Shown: positions 49,801 through 62,654 of the stretch, piece by piece
How positions within the stretch are numbered: position 1 is the first letter of the stretch
How the letters are laid out: each line of letters opens with the position of its first letter
Origin: Acanthosepion esculentum
Lineage: Eukaryota > Mollusca > Cephalopoda > Sepiida > Sepiidae
DNA length: 64,000 nt
Direction: 5' to 3'
NCBI GenBank assembly: GCA_964036315.1
Contig: OZ038517.1
Location: 18,777,477 to 18,841,476, forward strand
The notes under the pieces: generated by a model
The model's input: only the letters and a program-made list of their open reading frames with translations
What the model was told of the DNA's origin: nothing
The model's database searches: none
Made by a program: the position numbers and the translations under genes

Positions 49801-52800
49801 AAAATATCTCGTGAGACGGATTTGAACCATCGACCTAAGGATTCCTGAACACTATTACTACAGTCCTCCGCTCTACCAACAGAGCAATCGCGAGTACATC
49901 GGAACAGAGAAAGGTGAGTATAACAAATATAATGAGCCATTTATAAATATCAAAAATATCTCGCGAGACGGATTTGAACCATCGACCTAAGGATTCCTGA
50001 ACATTATTACTACAGTTTTCCGCTCTACCAACAGAGATATCGAGAGTATATCGGAACAGAGTTAGGTGAGTATAACAAATATAATGAGCCATTTATAAAT
50101 ATCAAAAATATCTCGCGAGACGGATTTGAACCATCGACCTAAGGATACCTGAACATTATTACTACAGTCCTCCGCTCTAACAACAGAGCTATCGCGAGTA
50201 CATCGGTACAGAGGAAGGTGAGTATAACAAATATAATGAGCCATTTATAAATATCAAAAATATCTCGTGAGACGGATTTGAACCATCGACCTAAGGATTC
50301 CTGAACACTATTACTACAGCCCTCCGCTCTACCAACAGAGCAATCGCGAGTACATAGGAACAGAGAAAGGTGAGTATAACAAATATAATGAGCCATTTAT
50401 AAATATCAAAAATATCTCGCGAGACGGATTTGAACCATCGACCTAAGGATTCCTGAACATTATTACTACAGTTTTCCGCTCTACCAACAGAGATATCGAG
50501 AGTATATCGGAACAGAGTTAGGTGAGTATAACAAATATAATGAGCCATTTATAAATATCAAAAATATCTCGCGAGACGGATTTGAACCATCGACCTAAGG
50601 ATTCCTGAACATTATTACTACAGTTTTCCGCTCTACCAACAGAGATATCGAGAGTATATCGGAACAGAGTTAGGTGAGTATAACAAATATAATGAGCCAT
50701 TTATAAATATCAAAAATATCTCGCGAGACGGATTTGAACCATCGACCTATGGATTCCAAAACATTATTACTACAGTCCTCCGCTCTACCAAGAGAGCTAT
50801 CGCGAGTACATCGGTACAGAGGAAGGTGAGTATAACAAATATAATGAGCCATTTATAAATATAAAAAATATCTCGTGAGACGGATTTGAACCATCGACCT
50901 AAGGATTCCTGAACACTATTACTACAGCCCTCCGCTCTACCAACAGAGCAATCGCGTGTACATCGGAACAGAGAAAGGTGAGTATAACAAATATAATGAG
51001 CCATTTATAAATATCAAAAATATCTCGCGAGACGGATTTGAACCATCGACCTAAGGATTCCTGAACATTATTACTACAGTTTTCCGCTCTACCAACAGAG
51101 ATATCGAGAGTATATCGGAACAGAGGAAGGTGAGTATAACAAATATAATGAGCCATTGATAAATATAAAAAATATCTCGCGAGACGGATTTGAACCATCG
51201 ACCTAAGGATTCCTGAACATTATTACTACAGTCCTCCGCTCTACCAACAGAGCTATCTCAAGTACATAGAAACATAGGATGGTGAGTATAACAAATATAA
51301 TGAGCCATTTATAAATATCAAAAATATCTCGTGAGACGGATTTGAACCATCGACCTAAGGATTCCTGAACATTATAACTACAGTCCTCCGCTCTACCAAC
51401 TGAGCTATCGCAAGGTCATAGGGGCAGAGGAAGTTAAGTATAACAAATATAATAGGCCATTTATAAATATAAAAATATCTCGCGAGACGGATTTGAACCA
51501 TCGTCCTAAGGATTCCTGAACATTATTACTACAGTCCTCCGCTCTAGCAACAGAGCTATCGCAAGGACATAGGAGAAGATGAAGGTGAGTATAACAAATA
51601 TAATGAGCCATTTATAAATATCAAAAATATCTCACGAGACGGATTTGAACTATCGACCTAAGGATGCCTGAACATTATAACTACAGTCCTCCGCTCTACC
51701 AACTGAGCTATCGCAAGGTCATAGGAACAGAAGAAGGTGAGTATATCAAATATAATGAGCCATTTATAAATATCAAAAAATCTCGCGAGACGGATTTGAA
51801 CCATCGACCTAAGTATTCCTGAACACTATTACTACAGTCCTCCGCTCTACCAACAGAGCTATCGCGAGTACATCGGAACAGGGGAAGGTGAGTATAACAA
51901 ATATAATGAGCCATTTATAAATATCAAAAATACCTCGCGAGACGGATTTGAATCATCGACCTAAGGATTCCTGAACTTTATTACTACAGTCCTCCGCTCA
52001 AACAACTGAGCTATCGCAAGGACACAGGAGCAGAGGAAGGTGAGTATAACAAATATAATGAGCCATTTATAAATATCAAAAATGTCTCGCGAGACGTATT
52101 TGAACCATCGACCTAAGGATTCCTGAACATTATTACTACAGTCCTCCGCTCTACCAACAGAGCTATCGCGAGTACACCGGAACAGAGGAAGGTGAGTATA
52201 ACAAATATAATGAGCCATTTATAAATATCAAAAATATCTCGCGAGACGGATTTGAACCATCGACATATGGATTCCTGAACATTATTACTACAGTCCTCCG
52301 CTCTACCAACAGAGCTATCGCGAGTACATCGGAACAGAGGAAGGTGAGTATAACAAATATAATGAGCCATTTATAAATATCAAAAATATCTCGCGAGACG
52401 GATTTGAACCATCGACCTAGAGATACCTGAACATTATTACTACAGTCCTCCGCTCTAACAACAGAGCTATCGCGAGTACATCGGAACAGAATAAGGTGAG
52501 TATAACAAATATAATGAGCCATTTATAAATATCAAGAATATCTCGCGAGACGGATTTGAACCATCGACCTAAGGATTCTTGAACATTATTACTACAGTCC
52601 TCCGCTCTACCAACAGAGCTATCGCGAATACATCGGAACAGAGTTAGGTGAGTATAACAAATATAATGAGCCATTTATAAATATCAAAAATATCACACGA
52701 GGCGGATTTGAGCCATCGACCTAAGGATTCCTGAACATTATTACTACAGTCCTCCGCTCTACCAACAGAGCTATCGCGAGTACATCGGAACAGAGGAAGG

Positions 52801-52844
52801 TGAGTATAACAAATATAATGAGCCATTTATAAATATCAAAAATA

Positions 52845-52932
52845 TCTCGCGAGACGGATTTGAACCATCGACCTAAGGATTCCTGAACATTATTACTACA
52901 GTCCTCCGCTCTACCAACTGAGCTATCGCAAG
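52845..52932 (-). tRNA. tRNA-Tyr(GUA)
   Basis: Acceptor CTTGCGA/TCGCGAG with a T3-G70 pair. Intact A box AGTTGG, unlike most neighbours on this side of the array. Confidence 0.82.
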
Positions 52933-53454
52933 GACATAGGAGCAGATGAAGGTGAGTATAACAAATATAATGAGCCATTTATAAATATCAAAAATAACTC
53001 GCGAGACGGATTGGAACCATCGACCTAAGGATTCCTGAACATTATTACTACAGTCCTCCGCTCTACCAACTGAGCTATCGCAAGGACATAGGAGCAGAGG
53101 AAGGTGAGTATAACAAATATAATGAGCCATTTATATAAATCCCAAAAATATCTCGCGATACGGATTTGAACCATCGACCTAAGGATTCCTGAACTTTATA
53201 ACTACAGTCGTCCGCTCTACCAACTGAGCTATCGCAACTACATAGGACCAGAGATAGTTGAGTATTACAAATATAATGAGCCATTTATAAATATCAAAAA
53301 TAACTCGCGAGACGGATTTGAACCATCGACCTAAGTATTCCTGAACATTATAACTACAGTCGTCCGCTCTACCAACTGAGCTATCGCAAGGACATAGGAG
53401 CAGGGGAAGGTGAGTATAACAAATATAATGAGCCATTTATAAATATCAAATATA

Positions 53455-53910
53455 TCTCGCGAGACGGATTTGAAGCATCGACCTAAGGATTCCTGAACAT
53501 TATTACTACAGTCCTCCGCTCTACCAACTGAGCTATCACGAGTACATCGGTACAGTGGAAGGTGAGTATATCAAATATAATGAGCCATTTATAAATATCA
53601 AAAATATCTCGCGAGACGGATTTGAACCATCGACCTAAGGATTCCTGAACATTATTACTACAGTCCTCCGCTCTACCAACTGAGCTATCACGAGTACATC
53701 GGTACAGTGGAAGGTGAGTATATCAAATATAATGAGCCATTTATAAATATCAAAAATATCTCGCGAGACGGATTTGAAGCATCGACCTAAGGATTCCTGA
53801 ACATTATTACTACAGTCCTCCGCTCTACCAACTGAGCTATCACGAGTACATCGGTACAGTGGAAGGTGAGTATATCAAATATAATGAGCCATTTATAAAT
53901 ATCAAAAATA
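53455..53910 (-). repeat. Three near-identical monomers in a row
   Basis: Units carrying the private spacer CACGAGTACATCGGTACAGT occur at three consecutive 152-bp steps. They differ mainly at one T-arm base (GAAGCATCG in units 1 and 3, GAACCATCG in unit 2). This is a recent single-unit amplification. Confidence 0.8.
53607..53694 (-). tRNA. tRNA-Tyr(GUA)
   Basis: Acceptor CTCGTGA/TCGCGAG with T5-G68. It is the middle member of the three-monomer run at 53,455-53,910. Its T stem is intact, whereas the two flanking members have GAAGCATCG. Confidence 0.78.
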
Positions 53911-53998
53911 TCTCGCGAGACGGATTTGAACCATCGACCTAAGGATTCCTGAACATTATTACTACAGTCCTCTGCTCTACCAACTGAGCTATCGCAAG
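53911..53998 (-). tRNA. tRNA-Tyr(GUA)
   Basis: Position 26 is A instead of G (GAGC-A-GAGGA). All stems paired, A box intact, acceptor with T3-G70. Confidence 0.8.
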
Positions 53999-54779
53999 TA
54001 CATAAGTGCAGAGGAAGGTGAGTATAACAAATATAATGAGCCATTCATAAATATCAAAAATATCTCGGGAGACGGATTTGAACCATCGACCTAAGGATTC
54101 CTGAACATTATTACTACAGTCCTCCGCTCTAACAACAGAGCTATCGCAAGGACATAAGAGCAGAGGAAGGTGAGTATATCAAATATATCGACCCATTTAC
54201 AAATATCTCGCGAGACGGATTTGAACCATCGACCTAGGGATTCCTGAACATTATTACTACAGTCCTCCGCTCTAACAACAGAGCTATCGCAAGGACATAG
54301 GAGCAGAGGAAGGTGAGTATAACAAATATAATGAGCCATTTATATATATCAAAAATATCTCGCGAGACGGATTTGAACCATCGACCTAAGGATTCCAGAA
54401 CATTATAAACTACAGTCCTCCGCTCTAACAACAGAGCTATCGCAAGGACATAGGAGCAGAGGAAGGTGAGTATAACAAATATAATGAGCCATTTATAAAT
54501 ATCAAAAATATCTCGCGAGACGGATTTGAACCATCGACCTAAGGACTCCTGAACATTATTAGTACAGTCCTCCGCTCTAACAACAGAGCTATCGCAATGA
54601 CATAAGAGCAGAGGAAGGTGAGTATATCAAATATAATGAGCCATTTATAAATATCAAAAATATCTCGCGAGACGGATTTGAACCATCGACCTAAGGACTC
54701 CTGAACATTATTATTACAGTCCTCCGCTCTAACAACAGAGCTATCGCAAGGACATAGGAAGAGAGGAAGGTGAGTATAA

Positions 54780-56150
54780 CAAATATAATGAGCCATTTAT
54801 AAATATCAAAAATATCTCGCGAGACGGATTTGATCCATCGACCTAAGGATTACTGAACATTATTACTACAGTCCTCCGCTCTACCAACAGAGCTATCGCA
54901 AGGACATAGGAGCAAAGGAAGGTGAGTATATCAAATATAATGAGCCATTTATAAATATCAAAAATATCTCGCGAGACGGATTTGATCCATCGACCTAAGG
55001 ATTCCTGAACATTATTACTACAGTCCTCCGCTCTAACAACAGAGCTATCGCAAGGACATAGGAGCCGAGGAAGGTGAGTATATCAAATATAATGAGCGAT
55101 TTATAAATATCAAAAATATCTCGCGAGACGGATTTGAACCATCGACCTAAGGATTCCTGAACATTATTATTACAGTCCTCCGCTCTAACAACAGAGCTAT
55201 CGCAAGGACATAGGAAGAGAGGAAGGTGAGTATAACAAATATAATGAGCCATTTATAAATATCAAAAATATCTCGCGAGACGGATTTGATCCATCGACCT
55301 AAGGATTCCTGAACATTATTACTACAGTCCTCCGCTCTACCAACAGAGCTATCGCAAGGACATAGGAGCAAAGGAAGGTGAGTATATCAAATATAATGAG
55401 CCATTTATAAATATCAAAAATATCTCGCGAGACGGATTTGATCCATCGACCTAAGGATTCCTGAACATTATTACTACAGTCCTCCGCTCTAACAACAGAG
55501 CTATCGCAAGGGCATAGGAGCCGAGGAAGGTGAGTATATCAAATATAATGAGCGATTTATAAATATCAAAAATATCTCGCGAGACGGATTTGAACCATCG
55601 ACCTAAGGACTCCTGAACATTATTATTACAGTCCTCCGCTCTAACAACAGAGCTATCGCAAGGACATAGGAAGAGAGGAAGGTGAGTATAACAAATATAA
55701 TGAGCCATTTATAAATATCAAAAATATCTCGCGAGACGGATTTGATCCATCGACCTAAGGATTCCTGAACATTATTACTACAGTCCTCCGCTCTACCAAC
55801 AGAGCTATCGCAAGGACATAGGAGCAAAGGAAGGTGAGTATATCAAATATAATGAGCCATTTATAAATATCAAAAATATCTCGCGAGACGGATTTGATCC
55901 ATCGACCTAAGGATTCCTGAACATTATTACTACAGTCCTCCGCTCTAACAACAGAGCTATCGCAAGGACATAGGAGCCGAGGAAGGTGAGTATATCAAAT
56001 ATAATGAGCGATTTATAAATATCAAAAATATCTCGCGAGACGGATTTGAACCATCGACCTAAGGATTCCTGAACATTATTACTACAGTCGTCCGCTCTAA
56101 CAACAGAGCTATCGCAAAGACATAGGAGCAGAGGAAGGTGAGTATAACAA
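54780..56150 (-). repeat. 456-bp (three-unit) higher-order repeat, three copies
   Basis: A three-unit pattern recurs at 456-bp steps (54,995; 55,451; 55,907). It comprises a unit with a GATTTGATCCATCG T arm and AGCAAAGG spacer, a second with GAGCGATTTATAAA downstream, and a third with GGAAGAGAGG. Confidence 0.8.
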
Positions 56151-56334
56151 ATATAATGAGCCATTGATAAATATCAAAAATATCTCGCGAGACGGATTTG
56201 ATCCATCGACCTAAGGATTCCTGAACATTATTACTACAGTCCTCCGCTCTACCAACAGAGCTATCGCAAGGACATAGGAAGAGAGGAAGGTGAGTATAAC
56301 AAATATAATGAGCCATTTATAAATATCAAAAATA

Positions 56335-56422
56335 TCTCGCGAGACGGATTTGAACCATCGACCTAAGGATTCCTGAACATTATTACTACAGTCCTCCGCT
56401 CTAACAACAGAGCTATCGCAAG
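56335..56422 (-). pseudogene. Representative A-box-defective tRNA-Tyr unit
   Basis: All positions match the consensus except the D loop: A14 to T and G19 to T (GCTCTGTTGTTAGAGC), plus the tolerated T3-G70. G18-G19 and A14 are near-universal tRNA positions and part of the A box. This form is the commonest unit type beyond 54 kb. Confidence 0.7.
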
Positions 56423-56880
56423 GACATAGGAGCAGAGGAAGGTGAGTATAACAAATATAATGAGCCATTGATAAATATCAAAAATATCTCGCGAGACGGA
56501 TTTGATCCATCGACCTAAGGATTCCTGAACATTATTACTACAGTCCTCCGCTCTACCAACAGAGCTATCGCAAGGACATAGGAAGAGAGGAAGGTGAGTA
56601 TAACAAATATAATGAGCCATTTATAAATATCAAAAATATCTCGCGAGACGGATTTGATCCATCGACCTAAGGATTCCTGAATATTATTACTACAGTCCTC
56701 CGCTCTACCAACTGAGCTATAGCAAGGACATAGGAGCAGAGGAAGGTGAGTATAACAAATATAATGAGCCATTTATAAATATCAAAAATATCTCGCGAGA
56801 CGGATTTGAACCAGCGATCTAAGGATTCCTGAACATTATTATTACAGTCCTCCGCTCTAACAACAGAGCTATCGCAAGGA

Positions 56881-59800
56881 CATAGGAGCAAAGGAAGTTG
56901 AGTATATCAAATATAATGAACCCTTTATAAATATCAAAAATATCTCGCGAGACGGATTTGAACCATCGACCTAAGGATTCCTGAACACTATTACTACAGT
57001 CCTCCGCTCTAACAACAGAGCTATCGCAAGGACATAGGAGCAGAGGAAGGTGAGTATATCAAATATAATGAGCAATTTATAAATATCAAAAATATCTCGC
57101 GAGACGGATTTGAACCATCGGCCTGAGGATTCCTGAACATTATTACTACAGTCCTCCGCTCTAACAACAGAGCTATCGCAAGGACATAGGAGCAGAGGAA
57201 GGTGAGTATATCAAATATAATGAGCCATTTATAAATATCAAAAATATCTCGCGAGACGGATTTGAACCATCGACCTAAGGACTCCTGAACATTATTACTA
57301 CAGTCCTCCGCTCTAACAACAGAGCTATCGCAAGGACATAGGAGCAGAGGAAGGTGAGTATACCAAATATAATGAGCCATTTATAAATATCAAAAATATC
57401 TCGCGAGACGGATTTGAACCATCGACCTAAGGATTCCTGAACATTATTATTACAGTCCTCCGCTCTACCAACTGAGATATCGCAAGTACATAGGACCAGA
57501 GGAAGGTGAGTATAACAAATATAATGAGCCATTTATAAATATCAAAAATATCTCGCGAGACGGATTTGATCCATCGACCTAAGGATTCCTGAACATTATT
57601 ATTACAGTCCTCAGCTCTACCAACTGAGATATCGCAAGTACATAGGACCAGAGGAAGGTGAGTATAACAAATATAATGAGCCATTTATAAATATCAAAAA
57701 TATCTCGCGAGACGGATTTGAACCATCGACCTAAGGATTCCTGAACATTATTATTACAGTCCTCCGCTCTACCAACTGAGATATCGCAAGTACATAGGAC
57801 CAGAGGAAGGTGAGTATAACAAATATAATGAGCCATTTATAAATATCAAAAATATCTCGCGAGACGGATTTGAACCATCGACCTAAGGATTCCTGAACAT
57901 TATTATTACAGTCCTCCGCTCTACCAACTGAGATATCGCAAGTACATAGGACCAGAGGAAGGTGAGTATAACAAATATAATGAGCCATTTATAAATATCA
58001 AAAATATCTCGCGAGACGGATTTGATCCATCGACCTAAGGATTCCTGAACATTATTATTACAGTCCTCCGCTCTAACAACAGAGCTATCGCAAGGACATA
58101 GGAGCAGAGGAAGGTGAGTATATCAAATATAATGAGCGATTTATAAATATCAAAAATATCTCGCGAGACGGATTTGAACCATCGGCCTGAGGATTCCTGA
58201 ACATTATTATTACAGTCCTCCGCTCTACCAACTGAGATATCGCAAGTACATAGGACCAGAGGAAGGTGAGTATAACAAATATAATGAGCCATTTATAAAT
58301 ATCAAAAATATCTCGCGAGACGGATTTGATCCATCGACCTAAGGATTCCTGAACATTATTATTACAGTCCTCCGCTCTAACAACAGAGCTATCGCAAGGA
58401 CATAGGAGCAGAGGAAGGTGAGTATATCAAATATAATGAGCAATTTATAAATATCAAAAATATCTCGCGAGACGGATTTGAACCATCGGCCTGAGGATTC
58501 CTGAACATTATTACTACAGTCCTCCGCTCTAACAACAGAGCTATCGCAAGGACATAGGAGCAGAGGAAGGTGAGTATATCAAATATAATGAGCAATTTAT
58601 AAATATCAAAAATATCTCGCGAGACGGATTTGAACCATCGACCTAAGGATTCCTGAACATTATTATTACAGTCCTCCGCTCTACCAACTGAGATATCGCA
58701 AGTACATAGGAGCAAAGGAAGTTGAGTATATCAAATATAATGAACCCTTTATAAATATCAAAAATATCTCGCGAGACGGATTTGAACCATCGACCTAAGG
58801 ATTCCTGAACACTATTACTACAGTCCTCCGCTCTAACAACAGAGCTATCGCAAGGACATAGGAGCAGAGGAAGGTGAGTATATCAAATATAATGAGCAAT
58901 TTATAAATATCAAAAATATCTCGCGAGACGGATTTGAACCATCGGCCTGAGGATTCCTGAACATTATTACTACAGTCCTCCGCTCTAACAACAGAGCTAT
59001 CGCAAGGACATAGGAGCAGAGGAAGGTGAGTATATCAAATATAATGAGCCATTTATAAATATCAAAAATATCTCGCGAGACGGATTTGAACCATCGACCT
59101 AAGGACTCCTGAACATTATTACTACAGTCCTCCGCTCTAACAACAGAGCTATCGCAAGGACATAGGAGCAGAGGAAGGTGAGTATACCAAATATAATGAG
59201 CCATTTATAAATATCAAAAATATCTCGCGAGACGGATTTGAACCATCGACCTAAGGATTCCTGAACATTATTATTACAGTCCTCCGCTCTACCAACTGAG
59301 ATATCGCAAGTACATAGGACCAGAGGAAGGTGAGTATAACAAATATAATGAGCCATTTATAAATATCAAAAATATCTCGCGAGACGGATTTGATCCATCG
59401 ACCTAAGGATTCCTGAACATTATTATTACAGTCCTCAGCTCTACCAACTGAGATATCGCAAGTACATAGGACCAGAGGAAGGTGAGTATAACAAATATAA
59501 TGAGCCATTTATAAATATCAAAAATATCTCGCGAGACGGATTTGAACCATCGACCTAAGGATTCCTGAACATTATTATTACAGTCCTCCGCTCTACCAAC
59601 TGAGATATCGCAAGTACATAGGACCAGAGGAAGGTGAGTATAACAAATATAATGAGCCATTTATAAATATCAAAAATATCTCGCGAGACGGATTTGAACC
59701 ATCGACCTAAGGATTCCTGAACATTATTATTACAGTCCTCCGCTCTACCAACTGAGATATCGCAAGTACATAGGACCAGAGGAAGGTGAGTATAACAAAT

Positions 59801-60528
59801 ATAATGAGCCATTTATAAATATCAAAAATATCTCGCGAGACGGATTTGATCCATCGACCTAAGGATTCCTGAACATTATTATTACAGTCCTCCGCTCTAA
59901 CAACAGAGCTATCGCAAGGACATAGGAGCAGAGGAAGGTGAGTATATCAAATATAATGAGCGATTTATAAATATCAAAAATATCTCGCGAGACGGATTTG
60001 AACCATCGGCCTGAGGATTCCTGAACATTATTATTACAGTCCTCCGCTCTACCAACTGAGATATCGCAAGTACATAGGACCAGAGGAAGGTGAGTATAAC
60101 AAATATAATGAGCCATTTATAAATATCAAAAATATCTCGCGAGACGGATTTGATCCATCGACCTAAGGATTCCTGAACATTATTATTACAGTCCTCCGCT
60201 CTAACAACAGAGCTATCGCAAGGACATAGGAGCAGAGGAAGGTGAGTATATCAAATATAATGAGCAATTTATAAATATCAAAAATATCTCGCGAGACGGA
60301 TTTGAACCATCGGCCTGAGGATTCCTGAACATTATTACTACAGTCCTCCGCTCTAACAACAGAGCTATCGCAAGGACATAGGAGCAGAGGAAGGTGAGTA
60401 TATCAAATATAATGAGCAATTTATAAATATCAAAAATATCTCGCGAGACGGATTTGAACCATCGACCTAAGGATTCCTGAACATTATTATTACAGTCCTC
60501 CGCTCTACCAACTGAGATATCGCAAGTA
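56881..60528 (-). repeat. 1824-bp (12-unit) tandem duplication, apparently identical copies
   Basis: Copy 1 is 56,881-58,704 and copy 2 is 58,705-60,528. Both begin with the private pair AGCAAAGGAAGTTGAGTATA and AATGAACCCTTTATAAATAT, and I found no difference on reading the two through. After copy 2 the sequence reverts to the ordinary CCAGAGGAAGG spacer. This looks like the youngest large duplication in the window, or an assembly duplication. Confidence 0.85.
57399..57486 (-). pseudogene. Representative G10T/G37A tRNA-Tyr unit
   Basis: The D stem starts TCTC instead of GCTC (plus strand ACTGAGATATCG), losing the 10-25 pair, and position 37 is A. The anticodon is still GTA. Repeated at least ten times between 57.4 and 60.7 kb. 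Confidence 0.7.
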
Positions 60529-62566
60529 CATAGGACCAGAGGAAGGTGAGTATAACAAATATAATGAGCCATTTATAAATATCAAAAATATCTCGCGAGA
60601 CGGATTTGAACCATCGACCTAAGGATTCCTGAACATTATTATTACAGTCCTCCGCTCTACCAACTGAGATATCGCAAGTACATAGGACCAGAGGAAGGTG
60701 AGTATAACAAATATAATGAGCCATTTATAAATATCAAAAATATCTCGCGAGACGGATTTGATCCATCGACCTAAGGATTCCTGAACATTATTATTACAGT
60801 CCTCCGCTCTAACAACAGAGCTATCGCAAGGACATAGGAGCAGAGGAAGGTGAGTATATCAAATATAATGAGCAATTTATAAATATCAAAAATATCTCGC
60901 GAGACGGATTTGAACCATCGGCCTGAGGATTCCTGAACATTATTACTACAGTCCTCCGCTCTAACAACAGAGCGATCGCAAGGACATAGGAGCAGAGGAA
61001 GGTGAGTATATCAAATATAATGAGCCATTGATAAATATCAAAAATATCTCGCGAGACGGATTTGAACCATCGGCCTGAGGATTCCTGAACATTATTACTA
61101 CAGTCCTCCGCTCTAACAACAGAGCCATCGCAAGGACATAGGAGCAGAGGAAGGTGAGTATATCAAATATAATGAGCCATTGATAAATTTCAAAAATATC
61201 TCGCGAGACGGATTTGAACCATCGACCTAAGGATTCCTGAACATTACTACTACAGTCCTCCGCTCTAACAACAGAGCCATCGCAAGGACATAGGAGCAGA
61301 GGAAGGTGAGTATATCAAATATAATGAGCCATTTATAAATATCAAAAATATCTCGCGAGACGGATGAGAACCATCGACCTAAGGATTCCTGAACATTATT
61401 ATTACAGTCCTCCGCTCTAACAACAGAGCTATCGCAAGGACATAGGAGCAGAGGAAGGTGAGTATATCAAATATAATGAGCCATTGATAAATATCGAAAA
61501 TATCTCACGAGACGGATTTGAACCATCGACCTAAGGATTCCTGAACATTATTATTACAGTCCTCCGCTTTACCAACTGAGCTATCGCAAGGACATAGGAG
61601 CAGAGGAAGGTGAGTATAACAAATATAATGAGCCATTTATAAATATCAAAAATAACTCGCGAGACGGACTTGAACCATCGACCTAAGGGTTCCTGAATAT
61701 TATTACTACAGTCCTCCGCTCTAAAAACAGAGCTATCGCAAGGACATAGGAGCAGAGGAAGGTGAGTATAACAAATATAATGAGCCATTTATAAATATCA
61801 AAAATATCTCGGGAGACGGATTTGAACCATCGACCTAAGGATTCCTGAACATTATTACTACAGACGTCCGCTCTAACAACAGAGCCATCGCAAGGACATA
61901 GGAGCAGAGGAAGGTGAGTATAACAAATATAATGAGCCATTTATAAATATCACAAATATCTCGCGAGGCGGATTTGAACCATCGACCTAAGGATTCCTGA
62001 ACATTTTTACTACAGTCCTCCGCTGTAACAACGGAGCTATCGCAAGGACATAAGAGCAGAGGAAGGTGAGTATATCAAATATAATGAGCCATTTATAAAT
62101 ATCAAAAATATATCGCGAGACGGATTTGAACCATCGACCTAGGGATTCCTGAAAATTATTACTACAGCCCTCCGCTCTAACAACAGAGCTATCGCAAGGA
62201 CATAGGAGCAGAGGAAGGTGAGGATAACAAATATAATGAGCCATTCATAAATATCAAAAATATCTCGCGAGACGGATTTGAACCATCGACCTAAGGATTC
62301 CTGAACATTATTACTACAGTCCTCCGCTCTAACAACAGAGCTATCGCAAGGACATAGGAGCAGAGGAAGGTGAGTATATCAAATATAATGATCTATTGAT
62401 AAATATCAAAAATATCTCGCGAGACGGATTTGAACCATCGACCTAAGGATTCCTGAACATTATTATTACAGTCCTCCGCTCTAACAACAGAGCTATCGCA
62501 AAGACATAGGAGCCGAGGAAGGTGAGTATAACAAATATAAATGGCCATTTATAAATATCAAAAATA

Positions 62567-62654
62567 TCTCGCGAGACGGATTTGAACCATCGACCTAAGG
62601 ATTCCTGAACATTACTACTACAGTCCTCCGCTCTACCAACTGAGCTATCGCAAG
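62567..62654 (-). tRNA. tRNA-Tyr(GUA), the rightmost well-preserved unit I verified
   Basis: Intact A box and stems. The intron is TAGTAATGTTCAGGA. It is surrounded by A-box-defective units. Confidence 0.8.
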
